Positions 1 through 8,600 of a stretch of DNA of 14,467 bases are shown here, one piece after another; position 1 is the first letter of the stretch; every line of letters starts with the position of its first letter. This stretch comes from Lachnospiraceae bacterium UBA3774 (GTDB taxonomy: Bacteria; Bacillota; Clostridia; Lachnospirales; Lachnospiraceae): positions 1-14,467 of the forward strand of contig DFFO01000007.1 in the NCBI GenBank assembly GCA_002369255.1. The letters run 5' to 3'. The position numbers were made by a program, and so were the translations under genes. The notes below the pieces were generated by a model. It was not told the DNA's origin, ran no database searches, and saw only the letters and a list, made by a program, of their open reading frames with translations.

Positions 1-695
1 TGATCATTGCCGGCGCTTCCGCTTACCCGAGAATCATCAACTTCAAGAAGTTCGCGGATATCGCCCATGACGTCGGAGCATATCTGATGGTCGATATGGC
101 TCATATCGCCGGCCTTGTGGCTGCGGGCGTACACCCCACGCCTTTCGGCTTTGCCGACATCATCACCACCACTACCCACAAGACGCTGCGCGGTCCCCGC
201 GGAGGCATGATCTTCTGCAAGCCCGAGCTGGCAAAAAAGGTCGATTCGGCCATCTTCCCCGGCACGCAGGGCGGTCCGCTCCAGCATGTGATCGCCGCAA
301 AGGCTGTGGCTGCTGAGGAGGCCTGCACTCCCGAATACCGCGACTACATCTTCAGACTTGTAGAAAACTGCAAGGCCATGTGCGATGAGTTCATCCGTCT
401 CGGATATGAGATCGTTACCGGCGGTACTGACAATCACCTGTTCCTGGTAGACCTGTCAAACACCCACCCCACACTTACCGGAAAGCATGTCCAGGAGCTG
501 CTCGACGCCCATGATATCACGCTGAATAAAAACTGCGTGCCCGGCGAGAAGCGCAGCCCCATGCAGGCCAGCGGCGTCCGCATCGGCACTGCCGCAGAGA
601 CGACCCGCGGCAAGACAAAGGAAGACTTTATCGAGATCGCGCGCAGGATCGACGCGATCATCCGCGAGGACATGGCTGCTTCCGCCGAAGGCTGA
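1..695 (+). CDS. glyA: Serine hydroxymethyltransferase, C-terminal part (5' end outside window)
   Basis: This PLP enzyme interconverts serine plus tetrahydrofolate with glycine plus 5,10-methylene-tetrahydrofolate in the cytosol, and is the main source of one-carbon units. The reading frame is open from base 3 and carries about 230 residues of a family that is usually about 410-420 long, so the first part of the gene lies upstream of the window. Visible signatures in order are GASAYPR, VDMAHIAGLVAAG, the PLP-lysine motif TTTTHKTLRGPRGG (Schiff-base Lys codon at 180-182), FPGTQGGPL, and a C-terminal SGVRIGTAAETTRG segment. The ATG at 87 is internal, not the start. The stop is followed by a hairpin at 756-777 and a new promoter, so glyA is probably the last gene of its transcript. 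Nothing looks damaged. Confidence 0.96.
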   Translation, partial: IIAGASAYPRIINFKKFADIAHDVGAYLMVDMAHIAGLVAAGVHPTPFGFADIITTTTHKTLRGPRGGMIFCKPELAKKVDSAIFPGTQGGPLQHVIAAKAVAAEEACTPEYRDYIFRLVENCKAMCDEFIRLGYEIVTGGTDNHLFLVDLSNTHPTLTGKHVQELLDAHDITLNKNCVPGEKRSPMQASGVRIGTAAETTRGKTKEDFIEIARRIDAIIREDMAASAEG

Positions 696-755
696 GACGT
701 CCGGCATCACGTACGCCTGTAAGTTTTTCGTTAAGCTCCAATAAGTTTTTCACGG

Positions 756-784
756 GCCTGTGCGGTTGCGCGCAGGCTCTTTGT
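756..784 (+). terminator. Probable intrinsic terminator of glyA
   Basis: GCCTGTGC (756-763) pairs with GCGCAGGC (770-777), giving 8 bp with one G-U pair and a 6-base loop. A moderately T-rich TCTTTGT follows. The stem is GC-rich but the T tract is interrupted, so termination may be partial. The downstream arm overlaps the -35 element of the next promoter. Confidence 0.5.
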
Positions 785-794
785 ATGCTATAAT
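766..794 (+). promoter_or_regulatory. Sigma-A-type promoter for pheST
   Basis: TTGCGC (766-771) and a perfect TATAAT (789-794) are separated by 17 bases, with an extended -10 TG at 786-787. Transcription would start near 801 and leave a leader of about 85 bases. That is too short for a T-box, and no T-box specifier or AGGGTGG-type sequence is visible. Confidence 0.75.
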
Positions 795-886
795 CACACT
801 TCGGTTTTTCCGGAGATCACTTTAGGCTGGAAGATGCAAAAAGCTATCGCCGGCGATCAAAAGATACTGACAGAGAGGTCGAACCC

Positions 887-1912
887 ATGTCAATGAATGA
901 AAGACTTGAAAAGATAAGGCAGGAGGCTCTCGAGCGCATAGCTCAGAGCGGCGGACTGGATAAGCTGGAGGAGGTCAGGGTCGCTTACCTTGGCAAAAAA
1001 GGCGAGCTTACCGAGGTCCTTAAGGGAATGCGCGACGTGGCGCCTGAGGACCGCCCGAAGGTCGGCCAGCTGGTCAACGAAGCCAGAGCGATTATCGAAA
1101 AGCGTCTTGACGAAGCCAGGTCCGAGCTTGCCCGCGCGGCCAGGGAACTGAAGATAGCGTCGGAGACTATAGACGTTACGCTGCCGGCGACCAAGACTCC
1201 GGCCGGTTATCCCCATCCCAACACGCTCGCACTCGACGAGGTCGAGAGAGTTTTCGTCGGAATGGGCTATGAGGTCGTTGAAGGGCCCGAGGTCGAGCTT
1301 GACTATTATAATTTTGAGGCTCTTAATATCCCCGCGAACCATCCCGCAAAGGATGAGCAGGATACTTTTTATATAAACAAAGAAATAGTACTTCGTACGC
1401 AGACATCTCCCGTGCAGGTGCGCGTTATGGAAAAACAAAAGCCCCCTATCAGGATCATTGCGCCCGGCAGAGTTTACAGATCAGATGAGGTGGACGCGAC
1501 TCATTCGCCATGCTTTCACCAGATCGAAGGTCTTGTAATTGACAAGGGCATCACGATGGCGGATCTGAAAGGTACGCTCGCACAGTTCGCAAAGGAAATG
1601 TTCGGAGCCGAAACCAAAGTAAAATTCCGCCCGCATCATTTTCCTTTTACCGAGCCGTCCGCAGAGATGGACGTTACGTGCTTTAAATGCGGCGGAAAAG
1701 GCTGCAGGTTCTGCAAGGGCGAAGGCTGGATCGAGATCCTCGGATGCGGAATGGTCCATCCGAAGGTGCTTTCCATGAGCGGGATCGACCCTGACGAGTA
1801 CAGCGGCTTCGCCTTTGGAATAGGTCTTGAACGTATCGCTCTTTTGAAATATGAGATTGATGATATGAGATTGCTCTACGAAAATGACGAGCGTTTTCTG
1901 AAACAGTTCTGA
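887..1912 (+). CDS. pheS: Phenylalanine--tRNA ligase alpha subunit
   Basis: This is the catalytic subunit of the alpha2-beta2 class II phenylalanyl-tRNA synthetase, which charges tRNA-Phe in the cytosol. At 341 residues it is normal for the family. Residues 1 to about 90 form the charged helical N-terminal arm that contacts tRNA. The catalytic core follows: GPEVELDYYNFEALNIP, LRTQTSPVQ (from residue 169), APGRVYRSDEVDATHSP, the motif-2 segment CFHQIEGLVID (from about 209), the cysteine-rich CFKCGGKGCRFCKGEGWIEI typical of Bacillota PheS, and motif 3 GFAFGIGLERIALLKY (from about 307). The ATG at 887 sits 8 bases after AGAGAGG (872-878). A second ATG at 893 would be 14 bases away and is less likely. 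pheT follows after 17 bases, so the two are co-transcribed from the promoter at 766-794. Confidence 0.98.
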   Translation: MSMNERLEKIRQEALERIAQSGGLDKLEEVRVAYLGKKGELTEVLKGMRDVAPEDRPKVGQLVNEARAIIEKRLDEARSELARAARELKIASETIDVTLPATKTPAGYPHPNTLALDEVERVFVGMGYEVVEGPEVELDYYNFEALNIPANHPAKDEQDTFYINKEIVLRTQTSPVQVRVMEKQKPPIRIIAPGRVYRSDEVDATHSPCFHQIEGLVIDKGITMADLKGTLAQFAKEMFGAETKVKFRPHHFPFTEPSAEMDVTCFKCGGKGCRFCKGEGWIEILGCGMVHPKVLSMSGIDPDEYSGFAFGIGLERIALLKYEIDDMRLLYENDERFLKQF

Positions 1913-1929
1913 CGAAAGGAATATAAATA

Positions 1930-4350
1930 ATGAATACACCTCTTTCATGGATAAAAGCTTATGTTCCGGATCTTGATTGCACTGCGCAGGAGTATATGGA
2001 CGCCATGACTCTTTCGGGTTCAAAGGTAGAGGGATATACGCAGTTTGACAAAAACCTCGATAAGATCGTCGTCGGACAGATCGTTTCCGCATCGCCGCAT
2101 CCCGACGCGGACAAGCTGATAGTCTGCAGTGTGGATATCGGAAATGAAGCAATACAGATAGTTACCGGCGCCAAAAACGTAGGAACCGGAGATAAGATAC
2201 CGGTAGTTTTGGACGGAGGAAAAGTTGCAGGAGGACATGACGGCGGACCGCTTCCCGATGGAGGCGTCAAGATCAAAAAAGGCAAGCTGCGCGGCGTGGA
2301 ATCCTTTGGAATGATGTGCGGCATCGAGGAGCTCGGAAGCTCAAGAGAGTTTTATCCCGAAGCTCCCGAAAACGGAGTATATATTTTCCCCGAAGATACG
2401 CCCGTGGGCGCGGATGCGATAGAACTCCTCGGTCTTCACGACGCGGATTTTGAATATGAGATCACGTCAAACAGAGTGGATTGTTACAGCATCATCGGCA
2501 TCGCGAGAGAGGCGGCCGCCACCTTTGGCTGCGATTTTCTGCTCAAAAAGCCGGAGTGCCCGGGTAATAATGAAAATGTATCCGATCACTTTTCCGTGTC
2601 GGTAGAGGCTCCCGATCTTTGCAGCCGGTTTACTGCGAGAATGGTAAAAAACGTCAAGATCGGACCTTCTCCGAAATGGATGCAGAGGCGTCTTGCCGCC
2701 TGCGGCATCCGTCCCATCAACAATTTCGTAGATATCACAAACTACGTCATGAAAGAATACGGACAGCCGATGCATGCATATGATATGAGCACGATCGCCG
2801 GAAACAAGATCATCGTGCGCAGAGCAAATGACGGAGATAAATTTGTCACTCTCGACGGACAGACAAGGACGCTTGATAGAGATATGCTTATGATCTGCGA
2901 CGGAGAAAAGGAGATCGGAATCGCGGGGATCATGGGCGGACAAAATTCCATGATCACAGATGACGCTGATACGGTTCTTTTTGAAGCTGCATGCTTTGAC
3001 GGAACCAATGTGCGCCTTAGCTCAAAACGCCTCGGTATGCGTACTGACGCCTCGGGTCTGTTTGAAAAGGGACTTGATCCCAATACGGCCTCAGAAGCTA
3101 TCGACCGCGCCTGTGAGCTTGTGGAGCAGCTTGGCTGCGGTGAGGTTGTCGGAGGGATGATTGATGTTCACGGGCAGCTTCCCGTTCCGACGACTATACC
3201 TTTCAGACCGGATTGGATAAACCGCTTTATAGGTACGGATATTTCCGAAGCGGACATGGTCGGATATCTCGAAAAAATTGATATCGAAGTAGACCTTGCA
3301 AACGCGCAGGTCACAGTTCCGACCTGGAGACAGGATCTTAAACAGGAAGCCGACATTGCAGAGGAAGTGGCAAGATTTTTCGGATATGATAATATCCCTA
3401 CCACTTTGCCCAGAGGCGAAGCGACTGCCGGAAAGCTTTCCTTCAAGCTCAGGATAGAAGAGCTTGCCAGGAGAGTTGCTCAGTATGCGGGCTTTGACCA
3501 GGCTATGACGTATTCTTTCGACAGCCCAAAGGTCTATGACCGGCTGCTTATCGGAAAAGACGATCCGATCCGCAAAGCGGTTGAGATAAGCAATCCTCTC
3601 GGCGAAGACTTCTCGATCATGAGAACGCTTCCTTTAAATGGTATACTGACGAGCCTTGCGCTCAATTACAATCATCGCAACAAGAACGTCAGGTTATTTG
3701 AGCTGGCTCACGTTTATCTTCCCAAAGCGGTTCCGGTAACGGAGCTTCCCTGTGAGAAGGTTATGTTTACGCTCGGTTTTTACGGAGAGGGGGATTTTTT
3801 TACTCTCAAGGGCGTGGCCGAGACCTTCCTTTCAAAGGCCGGTCTTACCAAAAAACCTTCCTATGACGCAGCGGCGGAGATACCGTTTCTGCACCCGGGA
3901 AGGAAAGCGGCCATCTCATATGACGGTACGGAAATAGGATATATCGGAGAGCTTCATCCGCTTGTCGCCAAGAATTATGACATAGAAGAAAGAACCTATA
4001 TTCTCGTGATCGATATGGCTGAGGTTACAAAGAGAGCCAGCTTTGACGTGAAATACAAAGGGGTCGCAAAATATCCGTCCGTCACGCGCGATATATCTAT
4101 GCTCATGAAAAAGGAAATACAGGCCGCACAGATCGAGCAGGCCATTGAAAAATGCGGTGGAAAGATTCTTGAAAGCTATGAACTGTTCGATATTTACGAG
4201 GGCGCTCAGATCATGACGGGCTTTAAATCCATGGCATATTCGATCACGTTTAGGGCAAAAGACCGTACTCTTGAAGACGCCGAAGTAGGTAAAGTCATGG
4301 ACAAACTCATCCGGACTTTGTCGGAGCTCGGAATAGAACTTCGTTCCTAA
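1930..4350 (+). CDS. pheT: Phenylalanine--tRNA ligase beta subunit
   Basis: This is the second subunit of phenylalanyl-tRNA synthetase, needed for tRNA recognition and for editing mischarged Tyr-tRNA-Phe. At 806 residues it has the full bacterial domain order. An EMAP-type tRNA-binding domain begins near residue 45 (VVGQIVSASPHPDADKL). The B3/B4 editing region spans about 215-390 and includes VDITNYVMKEYGQPMHAYD near 267. The B5 domain spans about 415-492 and ends in EADIAEEVARFFGYDNIP. The inactive synthetase-like core follows, and the C-terminal FDX-ACB anticodon-binding domain runs from about 712 (VAKYPSVTRDISMLM). AAAGGA at 1915-1920 is 9 bases from the ATG. No clear intrinsic terminator follows the stop; the weak CTTTTGC/GCGAAAAG hairpin at about 4355-4378 has no T tract. 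Confidence 0.98.
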   Translation: MNTPLSWIKAYVPDLDCTAQEYMDAMTLSGSKVEGYTQFDKNLDKIVVGQIVSASPHPDADKLIVCSVDIGNEAIQIVTGAKNVGTGDKIPVVLDGGKVAGGHDGGPLPDGGVKIKKGKLRGVESFGMMCGIEELGSSREFYPEAPENGVYIFPEDTPVGADAIELLGLHDADFEYEITSNRVDCYSIIGIAREAAATFGCDFLLKKPECPGNNENVSDHFSVSVEAPDLCSRFTARMVKNVKIGPSPKWMQRRLAACGIRPINNFVDITNYVMKEYGQPMHAYDMSTIAGNKIIVRRANDGDKFVTLDGQTRTLDRDMLMICDGEKEIGIAGIMGGQNSMITDDADTVLFEAACFDGTNVRLSSKRLGMRTDASGLFEKGLDPNTASEAIDRACELVEQLGCGEVVGGMIDVHGQLPVPTTIPFRPDWINRFIGTDISEADMVGYLEKIDIEVDLANAQVTVPTWRQDLKQEADIAEEVARFFGYDNIPTTLPRGEATAGKLSFKLRIEELARRVAQYAGFDQAMTYSFDSPKVYDRLLIGKDDPIRKAVEISNPLGEDFSIMRTLPLNGILTSLALNYNHRNKNVRLFELAHVYLPKAVPVTELPCEKVMFTLGFYGEGDFFTLKGVAETFLSKAGLTKKPSYDAAAEIPFLHPGRKAAISYDGTEIGYIGELHPLVAKNYDIEERTYILVIDMAEVTKRASFDVKYKGVAKYPSVTRDISMLMKKEIQAAQIEQAIEKCGGKILESYELFDIYEGAQIMTGFKSMAYSITFRAKDRTLEDAEVGKVMDKLIRTLSELGIELRS

Positions 4351-4411
4351 GAACCTTTTGCCTGCGGACCGCGAAAAGAGAACAGAAATAACTGCTTGAC
4401 GTATAAAAAGC

Positions 4412-4440
4412 TTGATTTTTTACTCATGTTAAGATAAAAT
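4412..4440 (+). promoter_or_regulatory. Promoter for secG (and perhaps smpB)
   Basis: TTGATT (4412-4417) and TAAAAT (4435-4440) are exactly 17 bases apart in an AT-rich stretch, placing the start of transcription near 4447, about 23 bases before secG. A TTGACG at 4396-4401 has no good -10 partner at 16-18 bases and may be incidental. Confidence 0.65.
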
Positions 4441-4469
4441 GCCTTTTGCGACTGTTTAGGAGGAATATT

Positions 4470-4742
4470 ATGTTAGCGATTATGTCACCGGCACTTCTTA
4501 TTTTTAAAATATTAAAGGTTTTACTTATAGTAGTAAGTGTTGCACTTGTGGTTGTAGTGCTTATGCAGGAGGGCAATTCCGGCGGCCTTGGCGCAGTAGC
4601 CGGAGCTGCGGGCGAGTCATACGTCAGCAAGAACAAATCACGCACCCCCGAAGGAAGAAAACGTACTGTTACGAAAATCCTCGGCGCGGCTTTTGTTGTC
4701 ATTGCGATAGTAATGAATGTGCTCGCCAAGATACTTGCATAA
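4470..4742 (+). CDS. secG: Preprotein translocase subunit SecG
   Basis: This small membrane subunit of the SecYEG channel stimulates SecA-driven protein export. It has 90 residues, slightly longer than the usual 75-80. The first hydrophobic segment (about residues 5-32, LLIVVSVALVVVVLMQ) is followed by the family loop QEGNSGGLGAVAGAAGE, a basic stretch with RTPEGRKRTVTKIL, and a second membrane segment (about 68-88, ILGAAFVVIAIVMNVL). I chose the ATG at 4470 because a perfect AGGAGG (4458-4463) lies 6 bases before it. An in-frame TTG at 4446 would add eight residues encoded by the ribosome binding site itself. It has its own promoter at 4412-4440. The two very large secreted proteins downstream are probably Sec substrates, but SecG is general housekeeping. 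Confidence 0.95.
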   Translation: MLAIMSPALLIFKILKVLLIVVSVALVVVVLMQEGNSGGLGAVAGAAGESYVSKNKSRTPEGRKRTVTKILGAAFVVIAIVMNVLAKILA

Positions 4743-4761
4743 GAATAAGATTTGTTTTTGA

Positions 4762-4794
4762 CAAAAGCCCGAGGGACGTATCCTTGGGCTTTTG
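4762..4794 (+). terminator. Strong hairpin between secG and smpB
   Basis: CAAAAGCCCGAGG (4762-4774) pairs with CCTTGGGCTTTTG (4782-4794), giving 13 bp with one G-U pair and a 7-base loop. The only T run is the CTTTTG inside the downstream arm, and no T tract follows, so it may act as a leaky terminator or an mRNA-stabilising stem. It ends 18 bases before the smpB start codon. No separate promoter for smpB is obvious, so some readthrough is expected. Confidence 0.55.
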
Positions 4795-4812
4795 CCTACT
4801 GTGGAGATGAAT

Positions 4813-5274
4813 ATGTCAAAAGACGGTATAAAGCTGATTGCCAACAACAAAAAAGCGTTTCATGATTATTTTATCGAAGATACGTATGAGGCCGGTATCG
4901 AACTTGCGGGAACCGAAGTAAAGTCGATGCGTCTGGGAAAATGCAACTTAAAGGATTCATATGTACACGAGTATAAGGGCGACATCTACGTTGCGGGCAT
5001 GCATATCAGCCCTTACGAAAAAGGGAATATTTTTAACAAGGATCCTTACCGTGAAAGACGGCTGCTTTTGCACCGCGGCGAAATCAACAAGATGCTCGGC
5101 AAGGCGGCGCAGAAAGGATATACCATAGTCCCTTTAAAAGCATATTTCAAGGGCAGTCTCGTAAAGATAGAAATAGGCCTTGCAAAGGGCAAAAAGCTCT
5201 ATGACAAGAGAGAAACTCTTGCAAAAAAAGACGCGACCAGGAAAATAGAAAGGGCTTTTGCGAGAGAAGACTGA
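4813..5274 (+). CDS. smpB: SsrA-binding protein SmpB
   Basis: SmpB binds the tRNA-like part of tmRNA (ssrA) and delivers it to stalled ribosomes for trans-translation. The 153 residues match the usual 150-160. Visible family segments are NKKAFHDYFIEDTYEAGIEL, GTEVKSMRLGKCNLKDSY, GDIYVAGMHISPYEKGN, RERRLLLH, and the basic C-terminal tail GLAKGKKLYDKRETLAKKDA that enters the decoding centre. The ATG at 4813 is 6 bases after GGAG (4803-4806). The in-frame ATG at 4807 abuts that site and a TTG at 4792 lies in the hairpin, so both are less likely. In many Bacillota rnr sits between secG and smpB; it is missing here. No ssrA is visible after the gene. A T run (5275-5281) follows the stop, with only a weak hairpin before it. 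Confidence 0.96.
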   Translation: MSKDGIKLIANNKKAFHDYFIEDTYEAGIELAGTEVKSMRLGKCNLKDSYVHEYKGDIYVAGMHISPYEKGNIFNKDPYRERRLLLHRGEINKMLGKAAQKGYTIVPLKAYFKGSLVKIEIGLAKGKKLYDKRETLAKKDATRKIERAFARED

Positions 5275-5282
5275 TTTTTTTG

Positions 5283-5310
5283 TTGACTTTATTTTATTTG
5301 GTGATATATT
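5283..5310 (+). promoter_or_regulatory. Promoter for the cobalamin-riboswitch transcript
   Basis: TTGACT (5283-5288) and TATATT (5305-5310) are separated by 16 bases, in a sharply AT-rich stretch starting 9 bases after the smpB stop. The predicted start near 5317 lies about 13 bases before the P1 stem of the riboswitch, the usual arrangement for a riboswitch leader. Confidence 0.7.
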
Positions 5311-5329
5311 AACAATATAAATTGAATAG

Positions 5330-5501
5330 TTTTCAAGTGCTCCATAAAACGGAGAGAATAGAGAATCGGGTGAAAATCCCGAACGGTACCGCCACTGTAA
5401 GCGAAGAGGGTATGCACCGGGTGAAGAGCCGGTCATTGGACAAAAGTCTGAGAAGGCGTGCATTACCTTGTGAGGCGCAAGTCAGGAGACCTGCTTGAAA
5501 A
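5330..5501 (+). promoter_or_regulatory. Cobalamin (B12) riboswitch aptamer
   Basis: The family landmarks appear in order. The P1 stem is TTTTCAAG (5330-5337) with CTTGAAAA (5494-5501). GTGCTCC and GGAG follow, then the GGTGAAAATCCC segment (5370-5380) and GGTACCGCCACTGTAA (5385-5400), which matches the conserved core CGCCACTGT. GAGAAGGCG lies at 5450-5458, and the B12 box GCAAGTCAGGAGACCTGCTT is at 5477-5496. The length of about 172 bases is normal. It is known that these aptamers bind cobalamins and usually switch genes off when B12 is plentiful. I cannot decide between adenosyl- and methyl/aquo-cobalamin preference by eye. It stands directly upstream of the large DUF4430-like protein, so that gene and probably the next are likely B12-repressed. 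Confidence 0.95.
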
Positions 5502-5510
5502 TTCATAAAA

Positions 5511-5584
5511 AAAGCCTGCGTGTTATGGGCTTTGACTGCTGCAGAAATACGGCTGCGGTGACGTTTTGTTGCTGCAGTTTTTTT
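5511..5584 (+). terminator. Riboswitch expression platform with intrinsic terminator
   Basis: A first small hairpin pairs AAAGCC (5511-5516) with GGCTTT (5528-5533). The terminator proper pairs ACTGC-T-GCAG-AAA-T-ACG (5535-5551) with CGTTTT-G-TTGC-T-GCAGT (5562-5578), an imperfect stem with a 10-base loop, followed by seven T (5578-5584). TTTGACTGC (5531-5539) could instead pair with GCAAGTCAGG (5477-5486) in the B12 box, using one bulged A and G-U pairs; this is a candidate antiterminator. B12 binding would engage the B12 box and free the terminator arm, switching the genes off. The pairing is seen in the sequence; the mechanism is inference. Confidence 0.75.
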
Positions 5585-5661
5585 ATTGCGGAAAAACGGG
5601 GCGCCCTGCCGCCCGCCGCTGACAGGCAAAATCAAAAAAATATATATATCAGGAGGGAATG
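5585..5661 (+). other. Leader between riboswitch terminator and start codon, with ribosome binding site
   Basis: This short leader holds a GC-rich patch with a small stem GGGCG/CGCCC (5599-5603 with 5610-5614), then an A/T-only run including alternating TATATATAT, and a strong AGGAGGG ribosome binding site at 5651-5657. The site lies 5 bases before the ATG at 5662 but only 2 before the ATG at 5659, so 5662 is preferred. No gene is seen here. Confidence 0.6.
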
Positions 5662-8600
5662 ATGAAAAAAAGTATTTTCAAAAAAGCACTGACGCTTGTT
5701 ATGGCGCTTGCCATGACACTGGGCTGTCTTCAGACTACAGCATTTGCGTCAGTAACAAAAGAAAACCTTGACAGTCAGGCCGAAAGTGTGATGAGCAAAG
5801 TTTCATACATAGGCGATGAAAACGTCAAAGGTACGGCTTATATCTCGATAAGCGACGATGACTGGTTTGTTACGAGCAACGGAGATAAGGCCGGAGTACT
5901 TATGAACCACGTGGCGGTGCCGCTTTCGGAAGTGGCAAAAATCTCGCTGGACGACTATGATCTCAAAGATTATATCTTTGATCTTTCAGAGTATGAGCCT
6001 TCCGCGGAAGGAAAAGAGCCGCTCACGTTGCTCCACGTCTTTCTTTATGTGCTGGATAATTATTACAAGGACGGCGCAACAGACCTTACCGTTACGGGAG
6101 GCCAGGGCTCGGCATATATGGAAAACGGTTTTTGGGGACACAGCGAAAATCTTACGTATTATGTAAACGGCAAATATCCTCTCGCGGCTGAAAAATTCGG
6201 CGCCACGCTTGATCAGATCATAATCGAAGACGGAGACTTCATAGATGTGGCAATGTTTACCGATTATGATTTTTTGTGGAATCCTGATGCCGGATATCTT
6301 CGCTTTGCAGACAGTGAAAAAAATATCGTTTTTGACTATGCGGCGGAAGCGGGAGAAGAACTGCTCTTAAATCTTGTCCATCCGCATACCGATTTTTCCG
6401 GAGATTATATTACGGAAAATCTGACTGCCTCGGGTGTGACGGTCGAATACGGAAAAGTACCTGGAACTGCGCTTGGGAGTGTTGTTACAGACAGCAACGG
6501 AGCGGCAAAGGTAAAATTTGAAAACGGCGGTACGTACTACGTTTGGGCATACGGGCTTAAAGACGGAGAAAGCACAGTAACGTCGCCTGCTATGGCAAAA
6601 GTCAGCGTTGCCGAAAAAAAAGTATATACGGCAAGCGTTGATATAACTTCGCAGATGGGCGGAGCATTCCTGCACGCGCCGGCATTTGATCTTGAAGTAT
6701 CTTCCGAGCTGTCTGATATATACGGCTATACTGACAGCGTGACGGACGGGGTTTCGGTTCTTGACGCTCTTATTGCGGCTCATGAGATGGTTTTCGGAGA
6801 CGACTTTACTGCCGAAACCGCAACCGAGTATCTAAAGATGAGCGCAAACAGCCCTACAAAGCAGTTCGGAATAGATTCTTCCGACTGCTACGGAGGCTTT
6901 TTCCTAAATCATGCTCTTGCCAATGACGGAACAAAATATGATGCAAACAATTACAACGGAACGCTGGTCGGAACGCAAAAAATTGTAAGCGGAGATCTGG
7001 TGGAATTCTTCTTCTTTGAAGATGAAAACTGGGGAGACACCTACAACTGGTTTACCGATGCAAAAGGAGTATATTCGCGCGAGTTTGACGCGGTTGCAGG
7101 AAAAGACATAGATCTTGTGCTGCGCGGCTTTTATGCGATGAGCGCGAGCGCCTGCAAGGACGAAGCGGAATTGGTCGCTTTTGACGGCGCATATGACGTT
7201 GACGCTGCTATGCTCTATCTGGTTGACCTTGAAAGCGGAGCGCTTACCGAAATAGAAGGCGCGATCACTGATGAAGGAGACGTTACCTTAAAATTTGATC
7301 AGCCCGGAACCTATACCATCGCGGCATACGGAACCGAGGATACGACGTTTACGCAGCTTCTTACTCTTACTACCGTAAACGTGACAAGCCCCACGCCTGA
7401 AGACGGCTTTAGCGGACAGCTGTATACAGCTGCGATAAATATTGCTCCGGCCGGCGCTGACGCCAGTTTTTATCTCGGAGCAGATGCGGATAAGTCGGGA
7501 AGACTGACCGGCGCCATAAAGGATAACGGCATTGTAGGAAAGTATCATCAGTATGAGATCACCGCTCCTGCAGGCATTTATTCCTACAGAGCCGCAGAGG
7601 GAGAAACCGACCTTGGAGGAATGAGCTTTACTCTTCCTTTAAAGGATTCAAATGACAGCGTACAGATCGTAAACGAGATGACGCTGGTACGTGTAAATTA
7701 TTATACAACGAATGCAAATATAACCGAGGTGGGAGATTATACGCTGGAGATTTTCTCGTCCGACGGAGAAGTACTTTTGGGCGAGCAGTATATAGATACC
7801 ACGATCACAAGCGGAAAAGCTTACGTGGTAACACCCGTTATGCTTCGCGCGAATGGCAACGGAACGCTCTACAACCGTTTCTTTACGATCAACAAAGAAA
7901 GCATCAAGGATACGTACGGCATTGCGCCTGTCGGAAACGAAACATATGCGGCCACGCTTTCCGCTACGCAGAGAAAGACTTTTTCATTAAGCACGCTTCA
8001 GTCGTGCAGCGTTGTTGCGCAAAAAGAGGCAGAAATAAACTTCTTCCAGCAGCTTAATAACTACAATGTAATTGATATTACGCAAAAAGCCGAAGCCTCA
8101 GACAATGGCGACGGAACGGTTACTTATACGATAACGGCGCCCTCTCTTTCAAACGTTACGTTCCGCGCAAACATGCAGGGAAAGAGGACTCAGGCAGGTT
8201 ACTGTGTAAACAAGGCTGTCTTTAATATCGATTTTAGTGAAAAGACGTATCAGTCTTCAACTACGATCGGAGGCGCATATGAAAACTCCCTTCTTTTGAA
8301 TATCAATGAAAAGAACAAACTGGAAATGAATGCCGGCGAGACTTATCGTCTGCGCGCTCTTCGTAATACGCAGATAACTAACAATGCTACGGCAAATATT
8401 ATGATTGAGCCTGAATTTCATTATGAGATCCTATCCGGAAGCGACGTCGTCAGCCTCAGCCCCGTGACCGAGCGCTGTACCGGCAATGCAAAAAACAACT
8501 GGATGGACGTTACGGCCGTCAAAAACGGCACTGCGGTAGTTTCGGTCTATTATGACGCTGTGGACGTCTATACCGCAACTATCAGCACGAGCACCGGGCA

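Noticed and set aside
720..751. Direct repeat TAAGTTTTTC at 720-729 and 742-751
   Set aside because: Two 10-base T-rich copies 22 bases apart after glyA could be an operator, but they lie upstream of the mapped promoter in low-complexity sequence with no further support.
834..896. Small frame before pheS that could be a leader peptide
   Set aside because: It contains no phenylalanine codons, so it does not fit a Phe attenuator peptide, and no terminator/antiterminator pair follows.
4355..4378. Hairpin after pheT as a terminator
   Set aside because: The stem is short with a bulge and is followed by A-rich rather than T-rich sequence.
5716..5730. Possible lipobox (TLGC) in the signal peptide of the giant protein
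   Set aside because: The -3 position is Thr rather than Leu/Val/Ile, and a good type I site (AFA^S) follows seven residues later.
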